A DNA stretch of 64,000 nt from Cunninghamia lanceolata. Its lineage: Eukaryota; Streptophyta; Pinopsida; Cupressales; Cupressaceae. The stretch covers positions 14,464,001-14,528,000 of the forward strand of contig BSBN01001225.1 in the NCBI GenBank assembly GCA_027924645.1, written 5' to 3'. The notes below the pieces were generated by a model. The model was given only the letters and a program-made list of their open reading frames with translations. It did not search any database and had not been told where the DNA came from. Shown piece after piece: positions 47,601 to 58,357 of the stretch; the first letter of the stretch is position 1; every line of letters starts with the position of its first letter. The translations under genes and the position numbers were made by a program.

Positions 47601-48888
47601 GTTGTCACTCGTAGCAGCTTATGACTTGGAGGTAGAACAGATGGATGTGAAGACAACTTTCCTTCACGGTGACTTGGAAGAGGAAATCTACATGTCACAG
47701 CCAGAGCATTACACGGTAAAAGGTAAAGAAAATTTGGTTTGCAAACTTAAGAAGTCTTTGTATGGTTTGAAGCAATCCCCTAGGAGATGGTACTTGAAGT
47801 TTGATGCCTTTGTGTTGTCAATTGGATTTGTGAGATCGAAATCGGATCACTGTGTTTATTATAAATTTGATCGTGATCGTATTCTCATTGTTGCACTGTA
47901 TGTTGATGATATGTTGCTCATTGGGAAGGGTAAAAATATGATTTCTAATTTTAAATCTCAGTTGTCAGCTCAGTTTGAAATGAAAGATTTAGGGGCAGCC
48001 AGGTGCATTCTAGGAATGGAAATCAGAAGAGACAGAACCAACAGAAAACTTTGGTTAAGTCAGAGTAAGTATGTGAAGTCCATGTTGGACAGATTCAGCA
48101 TGGCAGATTGTAGACCATTGTGTGTTCCTATTTCTTTGGGGACAAAGTTGTTTGTTGAAGATTGTCCAAAATCTCCTAGTGAGGTGGAGGACATGAGCAG
48201 AGTACCTTATGCTAGTGTTGTTGGCAGTTTGATGTATGTTATGGTTTGCACAAGACTAGACATTGCCCAAGTAGTGGGAGTCCTTAGTCGATTTATGGCT
48301 AATCCTAGACGAGTTCATTGGGATGCAGTTAAGCGAGTGTTCAGATATTTGAGGGGTACTTCCAAGTATTCCATTTTCTATCATGGCAATGTTTCAAGAC
48401 CTCCGCATTCTGTTGATATTCGTGGATTTGTAGATTCAGATTGGGCAGGTGACATTGACAGCAGGAGATCCACTAGTGCTTATGTTTTTACACTGTTTGG
48501 TGGTGCTATTAGTTGGATGAGTAAGCGACAACCAGTTGTTGCTTTGTCCACAACAAAAGCTGAGTACATGGCAGCAACTCATGCTTGTAAGGAAGCCATT
48601 TGGCTTAAGAGATTGTGTTCATATATTGGTGTTGATGCAGGTTAGATCACAATCAGTTGTGACAGTCAGAGTGCAATTTGCCTTGCAAAGAATCCAACTT
48701 TCCATGCTAGAACCAAGCACATTGATGTTTAGTTTCACTTCGTGAGGGACATGGTTGAGGATGGAAAGGTAAATTTCAAGAAGGTAGATACTTTGAATAA
48801 TGTTGCAGATGCATTGACGAAACCAGTGGGCACAGAGAAGTTCAGATGGTGTTCGAAGTCTATGGGCCTCTCGGCCTATAGCAGTTAA
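47601..48888 (+). pseudogene. Element E reverse transcriptase (C-terminal part) and RNase H
   Basis: Continues the copia RT after D. VEQMDVKTTFLHGDLEEEIY contains the first catalytic D, then LYGLKQSPRRWY and VALYVDDMLLIG (YVDD box, about 47892-47927). QFEMKDLGAARCILGMEI follows. RNase H is shown by FVDSDWAGDIDSRRSTSAYV, LSTTKAEYMAATHACKEAIW and DSQSAICLAKNPTFHARTKH. The frame is open for 347 codons to a TAG at 48643-48645, then continues past another TAG (48729) to the natural end TAA at 48886-48888. Confidence 0.92.
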
Positions 48889-48923
48889 ATCCTATTTTTC
48901 TATTAGTTCTTACAAGGTGTTCG

Positions 48924-48936
48924 ACAAGTGGGAGAA
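48924..48936 (+). other. Element E polypurine tract
   Basis: ACAAGTGGGAGAA directly before the 3' LTR, the usual plant copia form. Confidence 0.85.
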
Positions 48937-49989
48937 TGTTGGGAATTAAGGTGTCTCAACCTTGGTAATTCTCTGCATTTGTAATGTTTGTATTTTTTAT
49001 TAATTACCTATGTTGTAAATTATTAGAAATTCCACTTTGTCATATTGTGGGATGTGGCACGGTGATGTGTCAATCCTACATGGATTATGACAACTTGTTA
49101 TTTTGTCCTCACATGAGGAGATACGTGTCCCACTTAGTGGTAGGAATATTCTGCCATGTGTCAGCATCTTCTATGTTGTGTAAGGAATGTTTGACTAAAA
49201 CGGTTATGACAGATTCCTATGACGAATCTATGACATGTAAGATTCGAGAATAGAAGGTTGTAAGATAGGTAATGACATGTGTCATGTAGCATCTTTGAAT
49301 GAGGCATATTTGGGTGCCCCAAGGTGGAATATGATGTGTTGTAAGAGAATATGCTATTTATAGCATGTGTATGATAGATTCTCTTACAGCTGTAAGTTGT
49401 AACTGCTATGATAGATTCTATGACGGTCGTAAGTGTTGTAAGAGCATCTGTCATAGCCCATTTTGGAAATAGGTGACCTCTTTGGGATGGGAGCTATGGA
49501 CAAGTGTCAGACACATTCTACAATGTTGACCAAGTGTCCCTAGGTGTTGGTTTTGGTCCAAGATGCCATATTAGATGCCCATTCCAAGAAAGGTCCAAAA
49601 TTGCCTTGTATGTTCTATTTAAACAGGTGCTTGGAGATGGAGTTTGTATCACAAGTTTACAGGTACTGTTATGCTTCCAGATTGACTCCAGACACGAGTG
49701 TCAAAAACCATTGAATCTTGCATTGGAAGTGTATTGTAAACATTCTTTCAGATTTGTTAATACATTGTGCAAGTTTCTGAGTGTGGGGTTTTTCACCCGA
49801 TAAGGGTTTTCCCCACCGTAAATCTCTGTCTCTCTTCTTCTGTCTTCTTTCTGGCTCTTGTGTTTTGTTGCTATATCTCATGTTAATGGTTTAACATCGC
49901 TATAATAGTTAGGATAAAGTTGAATTTTCATAGCCCTCTCCTCAATAGATTAGTGTAGTAAGCATTTCCACACACCTAGCTTCCTTTCA
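48937..49989 (+). repeat. Element E 3' LTR
   Basis: TGTTGGGAATTAAGG...CCTTTCA, 1,053 bp, closely matching the 5' LTR; followed by the CCATT duplication. Confidence 0.95.
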
Positions 49990-49994
49990 CCATT

Positions 49995-50126
49995 TGTCAT
50001 GAAACTTAGGGCTTATTTCATCGGGATGTCAAAATATGATGCAAGATGTCCGAAATGCAGATAAAAGACCCGGGAGCTAAACCTTATGAGGGAAAATCCC
50101 CCAAGGGGACATTTTCTAACGTTACA
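49995..50126 (-). repeat. Element B 5' LTR, part 2
   Basis: The remaining 132 bp of the LTR split by E. It ends GTTACA, the reverse complement of the LTR start TGTAAC, before ACGCT. Confidence 0.85.
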
Positions 50127-50139
50127 ACGCTTGTGAGGA

Positions 50140-50278
50140 AAAATGGTGTGCCTTTGCGTAAAAGTGTGCCTAGATTAGAAAATGTCATGCCTTTGCGTAA
50201 AGGGGTTTCTATGCTAGGAAATGACATGCATTTGTGTAAAAGGGTGCCTGTGCAAAAAAGGGTAGCACCTTTGCAATG
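50140..50278 (+). repeat. ~39-bp tandem repeat in host block
   Basis: About three imperfect units with core TGCCTTTGCGTAAA (50148, 50189) or TGCATTTGTGTAAA (50227). A frame over them repeats a PLRK...V peptide. The run probably continues the degenerate repeats left of B (13885-14044). Confidence 0.6.
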
Positions 50279-51947
50279 AAGCAAAATGGGCTAGGATTTG
50301 ACTTAAAATTTTTTTGACTTGGTGGTTTGGATGGATGCAAGAGTGACCATTGGTCATACAATCATGAATGAGGTGACCTAGGACAATGAGGCCGTTGATT
50401 GGATTCTCTAAGGAGTAGAGGGAGTTTCTAGTGGCAATAAGAATGTATCATGTTGCATACATGCCAGAGATCATAGCACATATGACGATGATGACAATAT
50501 TGATCAAGAGATGGCATAGAGATAGGAGTGCAATCCTCCTCCCCATTGGTGAGAGGACTATGAATCTAGAGGACATATGGAGAATACTTTGGATCCTGAT
50601 ACACAGGTCCTTGGTTCAATATGACTTGGACACAAGCAAGGAGGCCTTGGAGAGAGTGTTCCTAGATGAGGATCTACCGTTACATGGGACATAGTTAGAC
50701 TTAGCATAGATTGAGACAGATGCCCTGATGCCACTATTGTTATCTGGTTTGATATAATATGCACTGTGGTGGAACCCTTTTGTGATTTCCTTGTCCCTTT
50801 GTGTAATGCCTTTGAAATTGGCTGAGTCTGAATACAATTGGCTTAAACCCTAAACCCTTGGTCTTTTTCATTTAGGCTTGTGTCCTATTTTTGAGTTGAC
50901 CTGTTGTCAGCGGTCACCTCCAGTTTAAGTTATGACTTCATGTCTCATTTCCCGTCTGAAGATCGGCCCCTCAAGCCTAGTTACTAGTTGGTCTAGAATG
51001 TTTAATGTTTCCTAACTCTGAGTCATAGATTCTTGAGATTGAATAAATGGTTATCACGGCATCGTGGGCTCCAGACTTGTTAGATCTGTCAGAGTCGTGT
51101 TGATGAGCTGACTATGGATTTCCAGGCATGTGGGACAAAAAGCCACATCAGCCTAAAGCCTATGTCATGCTCGCTCCTTAGTGGATCACATGAGCACACC
51201 GCTAGGAGATGCCAAGGAATATGCTTTGTGATGCTACGATAGTGTGACACATGCCATATGGGTCTCATCAAGTCTAAGTACATTGAAGCTAGTGCTCAGC
51301 GTGCTATTGTGAGCGCAGTAGTGTGGGTCCTTCCTAGGCCTGTGTTATTGTGATAAGCTACCATATGGATCCAGAATGGAAATTTTTTGTTGAGCTAGCA
51401 AATTCTAATGGGTTTGCGCTATTCTAAGGATGTGAAGTGACATTCAATGATGGAAGTTTCAAATAAATATTGTCAATTCTCCCACTGACTGATTAAGTAC
51501 AACGGTGCACATTCAAACACGGAGAACGACTAGTCTTAGCCTACACATCGGTGCACGATCGCATTAATGGTGATTTTATGGAAAATCGGCCAGAGTCATG
51601 CCCAGTATATGAATTTAATGTATAAAATCAATTTTTTCCATTAAGTACAACCATTGGTAACAAGAATTCCTACAGAAATCAAGCAGCTCAAGGCACAATT
51701 GAAGAAGTGGGGTTTTGCATTTGCAACCAACAAGTGTGAATTTACTAGCATATCAATCCATTTGCTTGTAAAATCTTATCGATTTCTTTCTAAAATTGGT
51801 TGCAAAGGTTGAATTTGTGAGAACAGTAGAGTGAATTGTTGGGTTGGTTCCATTTCAAATAAACCTTAGTCTATAGAAAAATCCTATGTGAAGAAGAATG
51901 GTTGGTCCATCAGAGAAGAAAATATTTGAGCGGGATTTGCTCATACA
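50279..51947. other. Host block upstream of ORF F
   Basis: No supported gene. 51080-51370 contains a segment (AGTGTGGGTCC, GTGATAAGCT, GAGATGCCAAGGAATAT) that recurs in diverged form after ORF F at about 55090-55320. Several SNP-like and AT-rich stretches precede the ATG at 51948. Confidence 0.45.
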
Positions 51948-54912
51948 ATGTCCAGGGTCATCAAACTTGTTGCAAGAAGGTACAATGTTGGCACAAGAAG
52001 AGTATTGGAAATTCATGGAAATACTATGGTCTCCTTCACTAAGCCTTACAATGCTGAGGTTTTTGGTCTTAACATAGCCACCAATAAAGCCATTGACTTT
52101 GATAAATTTAGATCATATGAATTGCATAGGGCTCTGTATAGGTCTGTCAAGATTCTGAGACACATACTTAGGACTTCTAGTGGCAGAGGATTAGAAGTTT
52201 TTGAGGAAGAGCCTCTTAGTATAAAGTCCTTTGAGGATTACTTTATAAAGACATACTACTCATTGTGTCAGGTTTTGGGAGAGGATGCGGGAGAAAATAT
52301 CCCTGTACACTTAATGTTTATGGCTCTTGACATCCAAGATAATATTGTAAATATAGACTTTGACTATGCCTCCTACATGGCAGACCAAATGCACAAACAG
52401 ATACTAGCTCTAAAGAATGGCAAGAAATGTGAATTCAAGTGGTATTATCATTTGTGCCATATGCTCTTGTATTTTGGTAGGAGACAGTGGAGGCAAACTC
52501 TGAGAGTGCAATAGTTTGATGAACATGAGCAACTTTTTCCAATTCAGTGCTGGACCTATCTATGGGATAGGAATTGTTCAAATTTAGATTTCATTATTTT
52601 TGAGGAGTTCTTTGTAAGAAAATTGATGACATGTATGGGTGAACATATAGATAGGATACCACCATAAATAAAAGAATTCCTCAGACCTGAAGAGGAAAAT
52701 CCTAAGGTCGAGATAAAGCATAATTGGGGTGATTGGCTTCTAAACCAGTATTCAACATACATCAGAGTGTATGGATTTACAATGAAGCCACACTTATTGT
52801 CTTTCTATGTACCCAAAAGGCTGGCTTATTTGGAAGTTATTTGGCAGTTGAATGAAGTGGATAAGTTGCATCTAAGGGGTCAGAAGAAAGGTTCTTTGTT
52901 CCCTACTACCCTAAAGTGGTTAGAATTTCAGGTGATGAATAAAAAAGGTTTGGATCAAATATATTCAGTGTTGAACAGTTACAAGTTGAGATATGCCACC
53001 GCTAGAGAGCAATTTGATCTAGATGAGTTTATCAATACAATCAAGTTGAGTGTCAAGAAATATGCTATCCCACATAGAGTAGATTTTGTTGATGATGTTG
53101 TAAGAAATTCTATGAAATTTGTAGAAGTTAAGGAGAAAATTAAGAAATGGAAGAAAATAGACCCTCAGTTCCCTAGTTTTTGTTTTGAAGAAAAGAATTT
53201 GGTTGTTAGAATTGCAAAAGTATTAAGAGATGTAGAGAGGTACATGACTCCTGAGGAGGAAAGGCCTCCTAATGTGGAAAGGGCTCCAGGTGCAAGGATA
53301 CAACCATATGTTCGACCAAGGAGTGAGGATACACAAGAGGATGATCTTCTAGAGATTGAAGAGGTAGATAGCCAACATGCTAAAAGGTAGAAAATTGTTG
53401 AGGATAGGGCATCTCCTCAAAATAAGGGAAAGGCTCCAATGAAAATTGTAGATCTTGAAGAAACTTCAAAGGACATGGGAGCTGGTAATACATTGGCAGG
53501 AATGATTGTTCATCTTATGCCTTTCAATAGGAGTCTCTATTATTTAAAGGTAGCTAATGATGAAACAAGAGATGTGAGAGCACTAGCTTGCAAGCTTTTT
53601 TTGTCTAATGATCAATTCATCAAGACACAGGAGTAAAGATTTGATTTTGAGGAGAAAACAAGTTGCATTTCACAAGAGGCTTGAAGAAGAGAAATAAAAT
53701 GGATCCAATAGATGATAAAGACTTGGCTAAGAGAATCTTGTTTGAATTTGATTTGAAGCTTGACAACATTACCCTTGAAATGGGAAGACGGATGGTGATG
53801 GAGAGCAATATGTTGTTATTGCCCAATCGGAGTATGGAAGATGCTTTAGCATTTGAAACCATCAAAAGATGAGATGATGTTGTATTTTCCAATAAAGATC
53901 AAGTAGGAAAGGCTTTTTGGTTCTGGTTTTAGTTTATCTCATGAAATGTTGGCCATATGGACTTTGGCACCAGGAACAGACAAACTAGATGTGGTGCAGA
54001 GCCTTGATCAATTGACAGGAAATTTGATTGTGAAAAGAGTAGCTAATACTCCAACACCTGATGCAACAACTTTAGTAGTGGATACAAAAATGTTTATCCA
54101 AGCCACAATTATGAAATCGTAGAAGGATTACAATGAACTCTAGCAGAGGTATATATATGATTTAGCTAAGCTGAGAGCTTTGGAGGATAAGGAATTGGCT
54201 TCTTCTAGTGCTCCTATGCCAATCATTTCAAGCCCATCAGGAGAGTCTCTTTCATCAGAAAGGGTTACTTTACTTGCAGAACTTGTAGAGTTGAAAAGCA
54301 TTGTTAATTCATTAAAAGGAGATAGACTGCAAGTACATAATGAAATTGCTTCTAAGATAACTACAGGTTAACTAAAATCAATGGGAAAGTATATGATGCT
54401 TATAAGGGGATTGTAGATTTAAATCAAGATTTAATGAAGCATGAATAGATTTCTTCCAATTTGCAAGAAATTTTGAATAAGTGGATGCCGAGAAATGTTA
54501 CTATCAAGCAGATGATAAAGCAATAAGGTTTGACCTAGATAAACCCATTGGGTTGCAAGGGACATCAGAGACCATGAATAAATTGCATGATGTGGCCTCC
54601 TATATGATAAAGATTGATAAGCAGTTGAAGGAGAAAATGGCATCCATTGATCAAGTAAAAATGAAGTTACTTCCCCATTTCAAAGATGCACATGATCAGC
54701 CCAAAGTGTTGGACCAATAGAAGGTTGAATTTAGTTCTATGGGTTCCAAGGTTGTTGCTTTGGTTTACATTCAAGGTGAGTTGAAAATAGATCTTCTAAA
54801 TTTGGTGTTGGATGAATTATTGTTATTGGATAAGCTATGTGACCACATTGGTAAGGAATCAAAGGCAATATTGGATGCCCAATACATAGTAGTGGACCCT
54901 TCTTTTGAGTAA
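51948..54912 (+). pseudogene. ORF F: decayed large ORF resembling the D LTR ORF (function unknown)
   Basis: The frame opens at ATG 51948 (MSRVIKLVARRYNVGTRR) and runs 188 codons to a TAG. After stops at 52512 and 52664 it continues (52767-53390) and on through further broken frames to TAA 54910-54912. The N-terminal part has ENIPVHLMFMALDI, MADQMHKQILALKNG and FKWYYHLCHMLLYFG. These sit in the same order, with similar character, as MCLYIDSKP, MISDALDEQLMNLRG and FYMTSYIVYSCAYKG in the D ORF. A charged middle (EDTQEDDLLEIEEVD) and a helical C-terminal part (KQLKEKMASIDQVKMKLL) also match the D layout. Homology is proposed by eye, not by search. A TATAAAT follows at 55767. Confidence 0.6.
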
Positions 54913-56477
54913 GAAGAGTCAAGCATAAGTGAGGACATAATTGTCCTTAGCTTCATTCTCTACCAGCCCTTTGAGTTCGATTACTGGCTCTCATGTGTGT
55001 AGAATATATTTTAAGGGCTGACTTAATGATGAGTTGGAAGTCATCACGACATTGCTTGTCTTTTAGTTGGTAGATCTATTGTGGACGTGATGGTGCGATA
55101 AGTGTTGGGCTACGTGTATGCCCCTTGTTTTATTATGGAACGCTTTGGGAGAAGATGCGAAGGGATATTCCTTGCGCTAGTGTGATGGTATGTTTAGTGG
55201 TTAGCAGGTCCCATCCCAGGGAGGAATGAAGTTGGTGCCCATTGCATGAACGCGGAGGAAGTAGCGTGGGTCCCTCAAGGCCTGGGATGATGCGATAAGG
55301 TGAAATGTAGCTTCGGCACATGAGAAACATGCTTTACTAGCATTTTCTGATTGGTTGGAGATTTCTAGATGGGTTCTCATGCATTTGTGATCACTGATTT
55401 CATTCTAATCTGTCCTAAATCAACAGGTGGAATTCAAACTCTGGATAACAAACATGAATATCGAAAGGTAATCATAGTATGACAGATTTAGCCTGAATTC
55501 TTGAAAATATCAATTGTTGCTCGAGTATGCAAGAAGGTGATTTGATAGTAGACACAATTATCAAGCAATACTTGATGCTCAATTAAATCTCGGTATGTGA
55601 ACTTGGCCTTTGTTGTTCATGTGAAGAGGCATTTCTAAATAGATAGCAATTAATTCATGCTTCAAAGGATTGCGAATGAATTCCCAGCAATAAATTCAAT
55701 TGTGTGGACAGCTAGAATGAAATAAATCATAGGGAATTACTCGCACAATGAACATCTACTCATTTCTATAAATGAGGGTGTTTTCATGAATAGCTCACAT
55801 CATCCGCTGTCATGAGTAGTATGCAGTTTTTATCTTTTGTTTCTCAAAGAGGTATGCCTCTATTTTATTTGCTACAGCTTTGCTCTTTCCGAATTAAGGA
55901 AGGAAGTAAGTACTTCCTAGAGAATGGGGGAATTGGAAAGAGTGGGGATTTTTGTCTACAATAGTCTAGCCAGTTTCCATGAACCATAGTAGAATAAAAT
56001 TATTCTCATGAGGAACTGGACGGATCGTGCACACCGTGGTTTTCTGCTGAGGGTTGCAACATGTGGGTGGGGCCCTATTCATAGAGTCAAAGAAGTCCTG
56101 GCCTCTCCAGTGAATGAGTTTTGAAGGGGTAAGGAGTTGACTTGCCTTCCCAATAGCCTTTCATATAAGCCTAAGCACTGGATAGTAAGCGGGTGCTCGT
56201 TTTTAACTTTGAATGAGGATCTTCAGTCTGCCAGAACTTTCTAGGATTTGGAATTGGATGAAAGAAAGCACCCACCAATCAAAGCTAGGATGTAATTTCC
56301 AAAGTACAAATATTAAATGCATTGTAATTAAAAATTGTACTACCAAAATCTTAAGCCGACATAATTTGTCTATTTATCTAGGCTCTCAAATGTCGTAGTA
56401 TGGGGATCCACATCTGAGAAAGGAAACACAGTGATCAGGTGGATATAGAAATTTTATTCTAGGCTATGGATACAAGG
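54913..56477. other. Host block downstream of ORF F
   Basis: No gene seen. 55090-55320 is the second copy of the diverged repeat flanking ORF F (AGCGTGGGTCCCTCAAGGCCTG versus AGTGTGGGTCCTTCCTAGGCCTG upstream). A TATA box, TATAAAT, lies at 55767-55773, about 860 bp after the ORF end. The stretch ends where the element C LTR begins. Confidence 0.45.
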
Positions 56478-57732
56478 TGTTATGGAGTAAAACATTTCCC
56501 TATGCCTTTTTACCTCCTAGTTTAGCTCCTAGATCCCCGTGTTTACACTTTGCAAGTTAAATACTAATCCCGGAGCAATTTCCCCTGAAACCCATGTCAA
56601 ATGGGGACTAGGGGCCCATTCTAAATCTTAATCATGAAAAAATTAAGGCCTTAGGACCTGAGCTCCCACGCCCAAGTCCAACCTAATTTGCTAAGATAAA
56701 AATAAATGCATGTCAGCTTGGGCCCTCTCAAAAGATTTCTCTCTATCGGCCTCTTCAATTTAATTTACGAATGTTAGTGAGAAAGCATATTTAAATAGGT
56801 TTATGTCTTCATTTTAGGTTAAGATGGATAACGTGGACTTGTGATATTGAGCAAAGAGCATTCAAAGTCTTCATTGTGTTTCAGAGCAGAATTGTGTTGT
56901 TATTGTGTTTGCTTGTTGTAGATTTAGCTTCATTAATCAATCTCCTTATGGTTTGAAAGATCTTCATCTCTGTGAGGGCTTCACCTCTAAGGTGAAATCA
57001 GTTTGTGTTTCAATCATTTCATTTCATTATTGGATTGGTCTCTGTCCTCCTTGGGCATGCACTCTATCTAACAATGGTGTTGGAAGACTTGAATGTCCTT
57101 CCAGGGCTTGACTGAGGCAAGCTCCTAAACACCACAACCCCCAACCCCCTTTCTTTGTGATTGCAGGTTACAGTTACAGGAGTTGGAAAAGTACAGGTGC
57201 AGAGAAGAAATTTGAAGGATAAGGATTCAGGATCTTAAAGAATCTTATTGATATTCCTCCCTCTTGGACTAGGACGCCCGCCCCGTAGTCCTCCTGATAA
57301 GTTTGGTTTAGAACTCAAAAGCAGGATACAGTCTACAACATCTCTCTGCTCAAAATCTCTAGAAATTATGCCCTATTAGACTTGGGTACCTGCCTCGTAG
57401 TCTGCAAAGTTTCTATTTCCAGAAACTCAACTTCTGGTATGTTTCTAATCATCCCTGAGTATCTTCATGTACAGTTTCTTGTAGCATTCTGTCTATTTGT
57501 ACTCGATTGCACTAAATTAGGGTTTGAGGCTTATTCGAACTAGGGTTTTACAAATCTCTCAATCTAATCTATTCTTTCCATATCATTCCTAAGCACATAA
57601 ACCTGTAGCTGAGTCCTCATTCATCTATAGTGACTTGGCTTGGTTTTTGTCCTCGAATGTTATTGTGAAAGGAGGGTTTGATTTGATATACTTAAACATC
57701 ATTTCCCATCTTCCCACTTTTCATATATAACA
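56478..57732 (+). repeat. Element C 5' LTR
   Basis: TGTTATGGAG...CATATATAACA. It diverges from B but shares the order of landmarks: TTTAGCTC near the start, TTCATTGTGTTTCAGAGCAGAATTGTGTT, GACTGAGGCAAGC.CCTAAACACCACAACCCC, GATTGCAGGTTACAG and GGGTTTGA.G near the end. The start is inferred from length and the TGTTA string. The intron-like segment is 56992-57166. Confidence 0.7.
56992..57166 (+). other. Intron-like segment in element C LTR
   Basis: AAG|GTGAAATC donor and GATTGCAG|GTTACAG acceptor, 175 nt. Both sites are conserved with B despite strong divergence between them. Confidence 0.4.
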
Positions 57733-58357
57733 TTTTGGTGAACCTTGAACAATGATAATTTTGTATCTTTATGTGTGTTGTAATCAGTCCTTGCATTCAT
57801 TCATATCATATTTACCATCTTGCATTGGAAAATCTTACATACACTTGAAAATTTTGAAAAAAACAAGCATTCTAGGCTCTCATTAAGGCATAATTTTGCA
57901 TATTTTGTATTGCATATGATAAAAATATTTAACTTTCTAATTTTTACATCAGATCTTATCCTTATTATAGTAATTCATCATTGTTTCATATCAAATATTT
58001 CATTTAAAAGTTTCATTTGCTAGGATTTTAGCTTAAAAAGTTGCATTTTTTTTCATATAACCTAGTGATTCTAAAACCTAGGGTTTGTAGTCAAATTTTC
58101 ATTTTTAGATTTTGCTACTCCTTTTTAACATCCATTCAAATCTGATTTTGAAGTGTAGTGTTGGATAATATTGCATACTTTTGCATCCTAGCTTTGAAAC
58201 TTTCACCTTCTGCAATTACACATTGTGTATTTCAACATACATATCTTAGTAGTAATAGCATTAATTGCTCCTTTCATTAGTGCATTACAAAATTTTGCAT
58301 GAGTGTTGTAACCCGCTGCCCTAACACAAACACCTTAGTTAGAAGAAGTCGTATATT
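57733..58357 (+). other. Element C leader
   Basis: Begins TTTTGGTGAACCTTG (primer region). Non-coding AT-rich leader similar to A and B near CATATAACCTAGTGATTCTAAAACC (about 58055). It lacks the ~175-bp tandem array except for one GTGTTGTAAC. Confidence 0.55.

Larger units (their letters stand above)
21993..49989 (+). mobile_element. Element E: Ty1/copia (Tork-like) retrotransposon, interrupted by element D
   Basis: Both LTRs are complete (21993-23043; 48937-49989) and begin TGTTGGGAATTAAGG and end CCTTTCA. The primer site TGGTATCAGAGC (23046-23057) and polypurine tract (48924-48936) are in place, and a perfect 5-bp target duplication flanks it. Domain order is gag, zinc knuckle, protease, integrase, RT, RNase H, the copia order. 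Without D it would be about 6.3 kb. D interrupts the RT at 25926/47606. The polyprotein has several stops, so it is dead. The gag start resembles Tork-lineage elements; the lineage call is from memory of the family and not from a search. Confidence 0.93.
14045..50126 (-). mobile_element. Element B: gag-only Ty3/gypsy retrotransposon, interrupted by element E
   Basis: Minus-strand element with a 3' LTR at 14045-15294 and a 5' LTR split into 20877-21992 and 49995-50126. Without E and its duplicated target it would be about 8.1 kb. Flanks ACACT (14040-14044) and ACGCT (50127-50131) are a near-perfect 5-bp target duplication with one mismatch. The interior has, in its own direction, a TTTTGGTGAACCC primer region, a ~175-bp tandem array, gag with a zinc knuckle, the AEVPPP linker, then a non-coding tail and a polypurine tract. 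Protease, RT, RNase H and integrase are missing, so mobility would need help from a relative. Confidence 0.85.
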
